This document shows, piece after piece, positions 44,908 through 56,594 of a DNA stretch of 64,000 nt. Below the pieces are notes generated by a model. It ran no database searches, was not told where the DNA came from, and saw only the letters and a program-made list of their open reading frames with translations. Origin of the DNA: Hirudinaria manillensis (lineage: Eukaryota > Annelida > Clitellata > Hirudinida > Hirudinidae); NCBI GenBank assembly GCA_034509925.1, contig CM067533.1:3734535-3798534 (forward strand). Direction: 5' to 3'. Position 1 is the stretch's first letter. Each line of letters begins with the position of its first letter. The position numbers and the translations under genes were made by a program.

Positions 44908-46989
44908 AATAATGCATGACCAATAATGTTCATTAACGCCAATCAATGACAAGAGATGTGACTCACGTATATAAGACGTCGTAGGTAAGTATCAAAGGTA
45001 ACGATGAATCCATTCATTATTTCTATCAACAGGTCTATGTCAATTGGAGTTTCCTCAAATTCAGACTAAAAGAACATGGAATATTAATTCATATGATTAT
45101 TGAAAAAGAATCAGAAGGGAACATAATCTAGTCATCGGTTAATATTTTAATGAAATTAAATATCCATGGATCTATGTTTAAAGTACACAATATAACGACG
45201 CCTTATTACACGTGTTGTTACACATTATAGATGTAATTTTATATAAATAGATAAAAGATGTAAAATAATTAAAGTAATTTAAACATTACAGGCGACAAGT
45301 GCGCAATTAAATATTCCTTCATTCTTTGTAATTTCTCCTCTTCGTCTTTTGCTGACATAAAATACGTGTAAAGGTTATTCTGGAGACAGTCCATGGAATG
45401 ATATTTTTGGTGACATATTTCGTAAATATATGTTCTGTCAAATTGCTGTAGGAAGAGAAAGCGATAATCTTATTTACTTAACATATAGCAAAATATGTAT
45501 CATATATGTTGTGTTAGAATGTTAAAATCTCAAAATGTCAATAAGCATATTTTTTAGTTATTCTGAAAATGATTACCATACCTTTGGTCCGGAGCTGTGC
45601 CTACACAAATAATTGTCAATGTCTTCAATAAGAACGAACGGATCCATAACTTGCATTATGAAAGAGACTGTTAACATGTCAATTAACTTATTAGAGTACA
45701 AATAACAAATTAGTCTTGCTAAGTCATCAACTCACTTTGCTTTGACAGCCATGCTGTGATCCGCTTTTGTTGAGGTAATCTGACTTCAGGAATGTTTTGG
45801 AGATTTTTCAACCAAAGGAACATGTAGTTGTCTGAAATCACAAACGTAAAGAATTGTTAATGGAAAAACAATTAAACCAATTTACTGCATTACAGTCTGA
45901 ACGTCTTTGCCACATTTTCATAATTTTATCTTTGTTGTTCTGCAGTAAAACTTTCAGAAGCTTCAGTGCAAGGCACAATTTTGTTGTGCTCCTTGCTAAA
46001 AGTAATATCTGTAGGCATCTGAAATTAGTAAGTTTAAATTAATTTTCAAGTATATATTTCCACCAATTCTGTACAACAATAATCGACTTACGAATCTACG
46101 GGAGCCATACGTTTGTCAATTTGCGTCGTTTTCGCTGCCTGAAGAAATGTCCTGTCCAAAATCTGATGCCTCAGCAAGGGTTTGTTATGGCCCTTGTCAA
46201 ATTTTAAAAATAATATTAAAGTCAAATAATAAAAGAATGGCGAACGAGAGTACAACAAAGTAGAAAAATATGAAAACCAATTTATATTACCATTGTAATA
46301 GCTGTGTAGAACCGTGCATAGCGCTTGCTGCATTTATTTCTTATGTTTACTTCTAACTCTTCGCAAGTATCATCTGTTATAAAGAAAATCAATAGAAAAC
46401 ATTATAACATAAACATTTCGCAACAACAGTGGCATGTAAACCTGGTGAATGCGTGAAAATTAAATCATCACACTCTTCATACAGGAGATCGTCTATTTCA
46501 AAAAGGGTCGAATCAGACAACTTGGGTAGGGCATTACTGAAAGATAAGCAGAGTTACTCACAAATCTCGTCTTTTGTTTGCCATCATTTACATAATTATT
46601 TCGGTAAATTGTTGCAAACTAAGTATTTAAAATGTTCTAAAATAGTTGTTAATCAGTCACATTTTACTAACCCTAAATTATAAGCAGTTTCCATAATCTT
46701 TTTTATCGTTTCCTTCGAAAGCTGGAAAATATTTATTATTTAATTTTTTTAAATAAAAGAAATCTAAATACATTCATTGCAACCTTCTTATGCCCGCAGA
46801 CGTCGTATTTTCGTTTGAACATTTTCAAATTTTTAATCATTTCTGAGATATAATCATGTTATTGATTTTGATGAGTTTAATACTATTATTTAATACTGTT
46901 CTTAGTACGAAGTTGTCATTATGATGAAATTATTTAAACATTTAATTCTCACCATGTCTTTTTATATTATTCTCATTTTCGACCGCCAT
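43473..46989 (-). CDS. Unidentified multi-exon gene, helical protein
   Basis: At least eleven exons joined by GT-AG introns, about 560-600 aa. The first exon starts MAVENENNIKRH (ATG at 46989). Exons read downward include KNLKMFKRKYDVCGHKK, LPKLSDSTLFEIDDLLYEEC, KCSKRYARFYTAITM, LQILLLARSTTKLCLALKLL, MFLWLKNLQNIPEVRLPQQK, VMDPFVLIEDIDNYLC, HQKYHSMDCLQNNLYTYFM, IEIMNGFIVTFDTYLRRLIY, an acidic exon near 44640, CGINAIFRKSDFVIPEHLRE, and a final exon SSDIPKIFSIVWILKDMF ending at 43473. It looks like a mostly alpha-helical, HEAT-like protein with no membrane span or known motif. Phases agree at nearly all junctions, which is strong evidence of a real gene, but I do not recognise the family. Confidence 0.7.
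43630..43726. repeat. Tandem duplication, 48-bp unit x2
   Basis: CATGTTGCAATTATAAATGT and the following bases up to GAAAAAA occur twice in a row with a 48-bp period and almost no difference, inside the last intron of the neighbouring minus-strand gene. It is recent. Confidence 0.85.
44818..44906. repeat. (TAA)n microsatellite in an intron
   Basis: About 88 bp of uninterrupted AAT repeats between two exons of the unidentified gene. It is another potential target of the TAA-associated retrotransposon. Confidence 0.95.
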
Positions 46990-47813
46990 TTTAACAATGT
47001 ATTTCCTTTTTTACGCGAAAATAAATTGGTATAAATGGACTTTGTAGTCTCGGGATAAATAAAGTTCAATTCAATTTTCTTGAACGTGTAGAGCTCGATT
47101 TTAAAATAGCAAAGATTATTGATTTCATAAACGAGTAACAAAATTTTTAAATTATAGAAATTAATTTTGCAAAACCATTGAAATTTTATTATGACAGCAG
47201 TTGCTAAGATTATGGGTTCCGATATTTCTGTTTTTTTTACTTAGTAGTTCACTATTCTATATTGATCGGTTGTATTAATTACCAATTTTAAGTGAATTTT
47301 ATAGCATTAAAGTACATTTCATTAATGGGTTCAATAAAAATTCAACAAATCGTCGTTGAGATTGGCTCATCACACTGTATAACCTTATTATAAATTCTTT
47401 AAATTCTCAGATCTTCTCTTTTCATCGTTTGGCCCTCTTTCCACTAGTCGTACTGTTTTGTGCAAAAAAAAAAGATATTTTAGAAAATCTACAACTCAAT
47501 CTTAGCGGACCGGTATAAAGCGACCTGTAATCTTTTTAAAAATGTCCCCAACTGCTCGCAATTTGAAGACTCACGCTAAATCGCCCAAAACGAGCACATC
47601 CCCGCTAAATAACATCGCCCGAACCAACGACTAATTTATCGATAATTTTCCATCTGATCCGGGCAAACCCGCATTCAGCCCTCGCGGACTATGTTTACTG
47701 GGTGTATTTTATTGTTTGTACTTATTTTATACCCATTTATTTGACGTATATAATTATATTAAAGGGGCTATGTACGTGACTTTAATCATCATAGATGTAT
47801 TCAGGATAGGCAA
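46990..47813. other. Intergenic upstream of the unidentified gene
   Basis: AT-rich. A small GC-richer patch (47500-47700) has a 30-codon frame from 47541 but no supportable gene. It abuts the 5' truncation point of the retroelement copy. Confidence 0.35.
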
Positions 47814-49290
47814 TGGTTAGAGGGAAAATTTGCAGGGACGCGTTCTTCGAGGTGGTGGGACAACGAATACCCACAGTATCCGAGGAGCCTGTGAAGAGCC
47901 TAGGAAGGATGTTTGACGACTCGCTCACCGACAAGAGCATGAAGAACGCCATAGTCACGCAAACCAGTAAGGGGCTGCAAGCGATCGAGGCGGCACCGCT
48001 CCAGGGTCGTTTCAAAGTGTGCCTTTTGCAGTTTGTGCTCCTGCCCAGACTCCTTTGACCATCTACGAGATTGGTCTATCGGCGGTCGAGGGGTTAGAGA
48101 GGAAAATCAATCGGCACACCAGGACACGGCTGGGTTTACCTTCAGCATTGTCGTCGGTTGCCCTCTACAGCAGGAGCGCGAGCCTTAGACTGCCACTTAG
48201 GTCCATCGTGGAGGAGTACAAACGCTCCAAAATCCGACCGCAGTAAATGCTCAATAACTCCGCGGACAACAGGATCCGCGAAGTTAATCCACTGCTCAAA
48301 TCTGGAAAGAAGTTCCGAGCGCAGAAAGAGATCGACGATTCAATAAATGTACTGATGTTCGAAGAAGTAAGAGGTCCTATTCATACAGACCTTCACGCAG
48401 TGGGATGAAACCACTTCCAAAAATGGTCCCAGGCCAGCTCATCGACTAGAGGTGCGATGATTGGCCAGGAGAGGAGGCAGAAAGAGGAACAAGATCGAGT
48501 CACAAAGGCATTACAGTTAGCATAACAGGGTAAGTGGACAACTTGGGAGGAGGTAATCCAACGGTCCCTTACCTGGAGCGATTTATGGAAGTTGTCCCCG
48601 CTCCGGCTGGCCTTTGCGGTAAGATCGATTTATGATCAGTTGCCTTCCAAGGACAATTTAAGGAGGTGGGGGTTAGTAGAAGACGCCAAATGTGGACTCT
48701 GTGACGGAGTCGAGACATTGCAAGAGAAAGAACGAAGACGATGACAAAGATGTCTGAAGCGGCGGAGGCAGCTTCGTTCTGGATCTGGCAAATGAGAGGC
48801 AAGGAAACATCTTCGGATGCCACAGCGAAAGGACCGGAGAAAGCCGCCGATCTCCGGTCAGAATAAATCCACCGAAGCAATTCATCGCCCGAGAGGCGCG
48901 GAGCCGGTGACGGAAATGTCTGTTACCGCGCGCCGCTGCAAAGAAAATTTAAAGCCCAAGTCGATACTGTTGGGCGGCAGGGATGACGGAAAGAAGGCCA
49001 CTGAGAGTCGTACGGGCTACGTGGCGTCGCTTCAGCGACTGAGTGCAGCGACGAAAGAAGCCAACGAGAGCTTTCAGTAGTCGCTCCAGTCTGGCACGTG
49101 ATGGCATAAAGAGGCCAATGCCTAAGCTTTTGAGTCCGCACATGGAAACCGACAGAGACATCCGGCTGATCACCGGATGCGGCCCACCCCCGGAGAACGT
49201 CAGGGGTTTCAAAGGGCCGAAACGTTCGAAGATGGGGGACCTTCTCTGAGGATCCCTGTCGGAAAGCTCCGAGGAGGAGTTTCCAGCATC
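47814..49290 (+). mobile_element. 5'-truncated, internally deleted copy (A) of a second RLE retrotransposon family
   Basis: The sequence is highly similar to the minus-strand copy at 59425-62628. It starts inside the reverse transcriptase ([13 protein letters not shown]), continues through the thumb region ([20 protein letters not shown]) and [20 protein letters not shown]. At 48720 it jumps from CGLCDGVETL straight into the 3' region, so the endonuclease is deleted. It ends at GTTTCCAGCATC (49290), the same end as the other copies. Several frame breaks are shared with the other copy. No function is possible. Confidence 0.85.
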
Positions 49291-49643
49291 TATGATGAGT
49301 GCACTTGGGAAATATTTCGATGTTTTTTGAAAAGCAGGGTTTTTTAATTTAATGATAAGCCTCGTGTAAAATATGAATGCCCCCATCACTTTACGGAAGT
49401 TTAAGAGCCGAAGTAACATAATATTAATTGAATTGAATGACCTTATGAAACATCTTTAGACCTTCCATCGCGATAGATCATTAGAAGTCGTTTTGAATAA
49501 AATGATCTGGTAAGTAAAACGTTCGCTTTCAAACCCGCAGTTGGGTGTGCTTGTTAAGCAGTTGCAAAATTAAGACAAGTTAACCGGTTAATGGAATTAA
49601 ATAAATATTCATTAAGTCTGGATGTCTGAACTTCTCATTATTT
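49291..49643. other. Intergenic, no gene seen
   Basis: AT-rich spacer between the retroelement copy and the small membrane-protein ORF. Confidence 0.4.
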
Positions 49644-49871
49644 ATGTCTGATTTAAGCGTGGCGCTTATGGTTAGTGTCTTGTTGCTCATAAGCTCCATA
49701 TTTACATTTATCTTTAAAGCCGAAGGTTCTCGTGAGTTTTTAAAATGTGTGATTAAATCAAGAAAAGCAATTATGAGAAATTTACAGAAATACCATTCTC
49801 CAGGAAAACTTCAACAATTGAATGAACGTCTGGGACAACTTGTCTTTTGCAAAAGCTCAGAGTGGATTTAG
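49644..49871 (+). CDS. Candidate small single-pass membrane protein
   Basis: A 75-codon frame with ATG and a strong hydrophobic segment at residues 5-25 (SVALMVSVLLLISSIFTFIF), followed by a basic, helical tail (KSRKAIMRNLQKYH, KLQQLNERLGQLVF). An AATAAA lies at 49893-49898, only 22 bp after the stop. Hydrophobic then amphipathic-basic organisation plus the polyadenylation signal suggests a genuine small gene. The family is not recognised, and chance in AT-rich DNA is not excluded. Confidence 0.4.
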   Translation: MSDLSVALMVSVLLLISSIFTFIFKAEGSREFLKCVIKSRKAIMRNLQKYHSPGKLQQLNERLGQLVFCKSSEWI

Positions 49872-50272
49872 CTAAGAAACCCTAAAAGAAGAAATAAAGT
49901 TTCTGTATATCGACTCCTATATGATGGTGTTTCATTTATAGGTGAAGTGTGAATACTTCTGCCTGAAGTTTGAATACTTGCGAAAATATAATAGCCGTTC
50001 GATTTAAGTGATTTAAATTGCGATGTAGTTCAGCTGAAAGTTTAGGAAAAAAACTACAAAATTGTTGTCTTCAAAATATATTGTAAAGTCACTTATACAA
50101 TTTATATTAATTTATATTTGAAATAATATATTTTTTATATAAAAATTCATTTACTAAAACAATCGTCATTTTATACTAGTAATTAAGTAATATTAGCAAC
50201 CTTTTAAAAGTATTTTGGTTTCGATCATCACATTAGCCATTTGTTAGTGGTGGATTATCGCTCTTATTCGAG
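49872..50272. other. Spacer upstream of RRP1
   Basis: AT-rich. It contains AATAAA at 49893-49898 for the preceding ORF. The RRP1 promoter presumably lies at its right end. Confidence 0.4.
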
Positions 50273-51723
50273 ATGTCGACGAACCGCGATGATCAAATAT
50301 TGGCGACATTTGCAAAGAAATTGACTAGTAATGACCCAATCGTGAGGTCGCGAAATCTAAAGAAGTTACGGAATTTATTAATGAAGCTGAAAGGTAAATG
50401 CCTAAATTGAGAAATGAGTTTCCATCAACAGATTTACCAAATGTTGATTCTGGAAAGTACATATTATTTAGATCGGATGGGGCACCTTCTAGAGTCACCG
50501 TAACTAAAAATAAAGCGCCCATTTAATGTATTATTGAAATATGTTAAGAATCATATCACAATGGCACATTTGTATATATTTTAATGTGCCCATTGTTTCT
50601 TTATGAAATTTTTGCAGTTGTTAGATTTCTTGAATAAAATATCATTAAGTTGAACTTGGTATCCTTCACGTCGCAGATGACGTCTCTGAATTGAGCATGT
50701 TGCAATTGTGGAAGGGACTTCACTATGTAATGTGGATGGCAGACAAGCCCCTAGTGCAGGTTTGCAATTAATATAGTAAATTAATTATAAGTTGATTATT
50801 AATAATAATTAATCATAAGTTTCAGAAATTTAATTTTAAATAACCAAAAAATTCTCGATGCAGGAACAATTGGCAGACGACTTGGCAAGCATGGTTCACT
50901 TTCTTCCCACGAAGAGTCTTTCTCTCCGATATTTTGACGCCTTCCTCAAAATATCGAGAAAGGAGTGGGGCTCGTTGGACGGCATTCGACAAGACAAGTT
51001 CATGAGGCTGACCAGGTTCTCCTTCAGACAGATCCTCACTTGGCTCAAAAACAACCATTGGGAGTCCGAATTGGTCTCCGGGTTCTGCAAGACGCTGGAA
51101 AGATGCTTCCTGTCGAAGGAAGGTGCAAGCGGTGACCTCTTCCACATTCTCGAGCTTCTTTTACAGGAGATTGGCAACGTTTCAGACGGAGAAGTTCGTC
51201 GACATTTCTAACCGGTTTTCTTGCTCGTGATAGCTTAGTTTAGAACTAATTCTGATCTTAATCATTCTGGATTGGTGAAACCATGTTTTTTACTTTTTAC
51301 AGATTCCTGAAGATTTAATCAAGAATTTGTGCAATTCCTTTGTTGATATAATGTCGAGGATTGATAGGTAGTTATCAAGTTATTACTTCTGATGATTTCT
51401 TCATTTGTTTAAAATAACAATTTCTTCAATCAAACTATGAACATCGTTTGTGAAGTTTATTTTTTCAATTTTCAGCAAATATCTTGCAAAGGCAATCAAG
51501 CAAAATTTTTTCTCAGAGCTAAAAAAAGACACGTTCAAGGTTAGTTCTCGTATTTAAAATCATCGAGACACATTGATTTCAATGGAATGGATTCATTTTG
51601 GGGATCCTAATGCTTGTTGATTTTCAACAGTTGGATGTCTCTGCATACCAAGACAAAGTGATGAGTGTAGCATCCCAGAAAAGTGTAAAAAACAGAGCCT
51701 TGTTGTACAGCCTAGTAAAATGA
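50273..51723 (+). CDS. RRP1: RRP1 / Nop52 rRNA-processing protein, short form
   Basis: Six exons (50273-50393, about 50674-50759, 50864-51190, 51303-51369, 51477-51540, 51631-51723) encode about 253 aa. RRP1 acts in the nucleolus in processing of the 27S/32S pre-rRNA toward 28S and 5.8S. Exon 1 encodes NDPIVRSRNLKKLRNLL; exon 2 LWKGLHYVMWMADKPLVQ (human VWKGLFYCMWMQDKPLLQ). Exon 3 has SLDGIRQDKFMRLTRFSFRQ (human TGIDRLRLDKFYMLMRMV) and LFHILELLLQEIG (human HFIEIFLEELTKVG). Exon 4 encodes IPEDLIKNLCNSFVDIMSRI. The whole Nop52 domain is covered, but the long basic C-terminal tail of animal RRP1 is absent; the frame stops soon after. AATAAA at 51762-51767 marks the 3' end. It converges on KCNH, with 104 bp between stop codons. 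Confidence 0.9.
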
Positions 51724-51827
51724 ACAATGATTATTTCAAACTGTTTCCCATCATTTCATATAATAAATGCATTGTTACATGATTGTGTTGTGATGATTTC
51801 AAAGTTTTGTGAGTGTGGATATTGCAT

Positions 51828-54800
51828 TCAGGCCAAGGATTCCAATATGCTGGCCATTTTTTTCTGAATGCATTCCTCAAATTGGACAAGTTGTCTGCAG
51901 TTGAAGGTGAATTTTAATGTGGATGAATGAAGCTCAAAATGAACCTAAAGAAGTTCAAAAACTCACTTCTGCAGTTTGTTAACTTTCCTCTTAATTTCCT
52001 TCAATTGCTCCCTTTGAAACCTTTTCTCTAAGAAGTTAATATCTGGCATTAAAAGTGCGGTTGTACGATTAACACGTTATAATTCAGAGAACGAATTTGA
52101 AGATTTACTGAATGCTTGGAAATCGGAATTGTCCCACATGAGACTTTGAGCGAAAGAAGTTTGTGAAATGAGGGATGACCGAGACGAAGGAATTTGTGGA
52201 GCTGGTGCTTAAATAAAATAAAATAACCTCAAAAATAAAAGGCTACCTTAGGGTCAAATGGTTTTAACGTTCAGGAACGTGTTATTCGTTCAGAAGAAAA
52301 TTTAGATTCACCTGTCAATGGTGAGCGGCACTGATTGGCTTTGCTTTGTTTTCTGCCTCTCAACTTTTCCAGATTCTCTTCTCTAAAACTTTCGAGCTAA
52401 AATACGCAATAACATTGATCAGTACTAGGGAAAGATGTACACATTCAAACCGGGCTGGCAAACGGTATCAAGGCTATGAATTTTCGCGTATGAGAAGAAG
52501 AAGGAAATGTACATCATTTGTTAAATCTAGTGGTCACCAGCATTTTAGGCCTTGGAAATTCTAATCTCATTTTAGAGTTCATCCCTAAATTAGGTAAGAA
52601 ATCTCCTCCACCAAATTTTAACGTCAAGGGAATAAAATTAGCTTGGAGATGTTTTTGTAAACATAAAGGCCTCACCAATGCGCTTATGTTGAAGGTGACG
52701 ACGAATTTTCTGAAGAAATCAGCGGCAAACTCTGGGTACATGCCGAATATTGAAATCAGATCAGCTAAGGACATCTTATGAAGGTCACAGTACGACAAGG
52801 CCCTGACAGAATACTTGGATCTGTAGCCGAGACATGAAGAGCTCTTAGCCTTAGTTTCAATCTCTTTTGCATCTTCGCCCAAGATGTCATTCTTGGCTGA
52901 CATAGGTGCAGATGGAATTGATTTCAATTTAATTTCCAAAGAAATTCATATAATTATATTAAGATAATTAAGATGAATCTCACTCAAGATGGCAGCAACA
53001 ATGCAGTCCCTTGAGATCTCGAGGGTGCCTCTGGCTACGAAATAAATACCGTTGAGAAGATCGTTTTGGTGGATGAGAGTTTCACCCGGTGGGAGGTGAA
53101 CCAGTTTGAATTTCAGGGAAATCATCCTCAGGCAGCCTGAGAACATAAGAACATCGCGTTTTAAATTTTCAGTTCGACAAGCTTCACTTAGTCTTGGCAC
53201 TACTTCGTAATAGCGGCAATTTTATTACGCATTTCAAATTAATTCCGAACAAATATTCGACGAAAAATGGCACGAAATTACTCTATAAAAATGGATCCAT
53301 AGAAATTACTTATAAATTGCGGTTGTGTTCCAATGTGCATTGAATATGCTATTACGTTCTCACCATTAAAAAATTATTTAAATCCTCCTTGTTATCATAA
53401 AAAGCAATATTTCTATTAAAATACATCAATTAATGTAAATTTCTTCAATAAACTATTAAGGAAACTTTTAATTTTAATAAGTGTTCAACTTTTGGAAACA
53501 AAGTCCAAATCACGAAATAAAAGATAATATGGCGCGACATAACATAACTCATAACAATTTATTCTGCATACCTGGACTAGTGTTGATGAAAACTGAACAT
53601 TTCGTCAGTAGAGACTTGTTGAGGTGGAGACAAATGTCAGCTTGCATACCTTCGGGGAATCCTCTCATGACCTCCAATTTAAAACTTTTTTATAAAACAA
53701 ATTTAAGCAAATCATACGAACTTTTATTTTATGTATTATGATTTATTACTCTAACTTGGTCTGAGAGTTGGTCTAATATGTTCTTTTAACAACAATGGTT
53801 ACCTCAACCATCCTGTATGCAATCGTCCCATACCTTATTCGGTTACCATAATCATCCTATAAGCAGTCATCCAATACCTTGTTCATATCCACTCCATTGG
53901 TCTGCCACCAGGCCTCCTGATTGGATTCGTGCAATCTTCTTGCCAACTTCTTCGGTATTTTGTGGAATTTTATGAAATCCTTAATACTTGCGCTTTTGTC
54001 GTGGTATTCCTTATTTCCTCTGTACATTCTGTGCATGATTGTGGCCACGTTCCCAAATATGGCGGCATTGGCCAAAGCTGGAAAACGATGCCGAGTGTTG
54101 AATAATTATTTGTATTTTAATCACTTCGGAATCCATCACCAAATCCGTCCGCGAGCAAGAGCTTCAACGGAGAATTGGTGGATATTTTGAATGTAAACAA
54201 AGGGGTGTCTCGTGTGAATAAGTATGCCGCACCAGGCATTGAAATCAACTCCATCACGGAATTGGATGCCAATCGATGACCGAGAAACGTCCAAAATAAC
54301 CTGCAGTAGGTCTCCTTGGTTAGGAAGAAAATGGTGATGACATTTGTAGCTAATTGTGTGAACAAGTAATTAAATTATGTAATAATAATCAAAATAGTAA
54401 TTATTATTAGGAAAATAGCACGTAACAGGAGCCAAGGAGCGTCCACTTGCAGGAATTAAGAATTATCTTTATATACTACGAAAAGAACATAAGGTGTTCA
54501 AAAGATCTTTACAAATTCCCATCATACGACTGGACATACGGAATTATTGACAATAGATAAAAGATGTTTACATTCATACACAAAGCGAAACTTGATAACA
54601 ATTTGATGAAATCGAATGCGACGAGAATTGAGAAAGAATCTCGTTGCAAAATTTGTCACGGTGATTAATAAATAAATAAATGGTGAAACTAACATCCGAT
54701 TATCATGGCTACGATGGCAAATATTTTTTCCAGGTCAGTGACTGGGGCGATATTTCCGAACCCGACGGTTGTGAGGATGGTGAAGGTGAAATAGAGGGAG

Positions 54801-55954
54801 GTAATGTACTTGGATTGAATGTCAGGACCGCTGTATATATCGTCGGGCACGTAATGCATTCCAGTCAGGTTGGCCAAGTAGTGAAGCCAGCCTATTGGAT
54901 GTTCCAGCACCAAACGCTCCCTTTGCAATTATAGTTATATTTAATTACCAGCATCTCTTTACTTTTTAAAGCTAAGGTCAAAGTTGTTCCATGCAAGTTT
55001 ACTTCTCGGCAAGAAGGTAGAAGGCACATGCGAGCCAATGGGCCAGGAGGGTTATGAAAGCCATGAGGAGGACAAGCAGAGAAGCACCATACTCGGAGTA
55101 GTGATCCATTTTCCTCGCCACTCTGAACAGCCTCAAAAGTCGAGCACTTTTCATGAGATTGGTTGCCGTAACGGTCTGCAAGTAACGAAGCGATACGTGA
55201 CTAGCCATTAATAATACTGAACTTTCGAACGATTTCGTCTCACGTCGCTCTTTTTGGCGATTGTGATGACGATGTCGAAGGGAATGGCCGAAAAGAAGTC
55301 GATGATGAACCATCCTTTCAAGTAGTTGATGGCGATTTTTCTAGGGTTGACCACCAGTTCACCATTGTTGAGGTACGTTGTTCTGAAGTTTGTCAACATG
55401 TCAACGAAGAATAGAAAGTCGACGATTATGTCAATAACTGTGAACTTATCTTCCATCAAACTTTTCAGAAATCTACCGGTAGAAAATTGTTTACTCGGCC
55501 TGAAAAGAATTTCAAAATGCCTTTAAAACGTTTGAAAGTTAACTTGGAAACTACATCCGATATAACCTTTCTGTCGAAGTGATATTTTTCCAGGTTAAAG
55601 TCTCATTCTTTTTTGAAAAGTCGTAAATCTTAAAAGCAGCCATGAAAGGCGTCAGGACAGCCACGTACAAGACCAAGATAAGGATCAACCAGTCCCAGGC
55701 ACTTTTGAGAGGAGAATAATGCAATATGACGGTTCTTGGAACCACCAGCTGGTTGTTGAGAGGTTTGTTTCTCCTTCCGAAGACGAGACTCTCGTTTGTG
55801 CAGGATCCACTGTCCTCTTTTCCATCGTCAAGCTCTTCGCTCGTCTGAAGTAGGGAACAACAAAACGTCTGACAACCATTCCACTTGCGGCGCTCAAAGC
55901 ACGAACCTTCGAGGCTCGACTGAGTTCTGGCGAGAAAAACAAAAGCGAACTCAT
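51828..55954 (-). CDS. KCNH: ERG-type voltage-gated K+ channel (KCNH family), PAS-less form
   Basis: Plasma-membrane potassium channel subunit. The ATG at 55954 opens a 48-bp exon ([16 protein letters not shown]), then a 62-bp intron. S1 is in [20 protein letters not shown]2-S3 include [21 protein letters not shown]4 is [14 protein letters not shown]5 is [20 protein letters not shown]; the selectivity filter is [10 protein letters not shown]6 ends in [17 protein letters not shown]. The C-linker has [18 protein letters not shown] and [18 protein letters not shown]. The cyclic-nucleotide-binding homology domain has [20 protein letters not shown] and [16 protein letters not shown]. Two last small exons form a coiled coil ([13 protein letters not shown], then [13 protein letters not shown]) ending at 51828. 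S1 and S4-S5 residues fit ERG better than EAG or ELK. No PAS domain is encoded; the short N-terminus resembles the ERG1b-type isoform. A PAS-containing upstream promoter is not seen before E2F. Confidence 0.92.
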
Positions 55955-56004
55955 ACCTCGGACGTTCAACTCACGTGAAACGAGTCCGATTTAAGGTCTT
56001 TTGG

Positions 56005-56012
56005 TGACGTCA
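56005..56012. promoter_or_regulatory. Full palindromic CRE (TGACGTCA) upstream of KCNH
   Basis: TGACGTCA lies 51 bp upstream of the KCNH ATG, in GC-richer promoter-like DNA. CREB/ATF proteins bind this site. It suggests cAMP- or activity-linked control of this short-N-terminus transcript. Confidence 0.6.
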
Positions 56013-56594
56013 CACAGCCCCTCCTACCTCTGTAGAGAACGTAATCCCTCCCAGACAAATCCATCACCAACGGAGCCACAAACGCTCACCTACGACCCGA
56101 AAGTCCGAGCGAACGCCTCCAAAAGCAGTATTTAAACTGGCGCCAAATCCCTAGACGCCATCAAAGCGCCTCCTGACGGTGCACCGACCAACTCCGATCA
56201 GCATCGATCCTCGCAACACTCGTTAACCCTCGAAGCCTCGTAAATATTTACAGACACGTGCATAGTTTTAATTCATTCGCAACAAAATTTTTCATCTCCA
56301 ATAAAAACTTTCGACTAGAACCTCAAACTCGAACAAAATAGAATTTTGAAAAATAAAACAGAAATGGTCTACAGGGAGAGGGGCTCAAAAAACCAACAAC
56401 AACAACAACATTGCATCATCATCATCATCATCGTCGTCGAGGAGTCCGTCATTAGTAGCAGGTTCTCGAACATAATTTAATTAAATTAATTCAAACCGAC
56501 ATTCAAAGCAATCTTCTTAACCGAGGAAGCGTCCGGTCACGATTTCGACCCTCGAACGAAGAGAAACCGAAGCGGACTTTAAGAAGCTTCTGCT
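56013..56594. other. Intergenic between KCNH promoter and E2F 3' end
   Basis: It holds the KCNH upstream region, a (CAA)n and (ATC)n low-complexity patch at 56395-56440, and the E2F 3' UTR. No PAS-domain exon for the channel was found here. Confidence 0.4.

Noticed and set aside
48569..49419. Several open frames on both strands at 48.6-49.4 kb
   Set aside because: They fall in the 3' untranslated region of the retroelement family; the equivalent region in copy B is not kept open in the same frames.
54117..54365. 82-codon minus-strand open frame inside KCNH
   Set aside because: It lies in the intron between the pore exon and the S6 exon; the channel sequence joins correctly without it.
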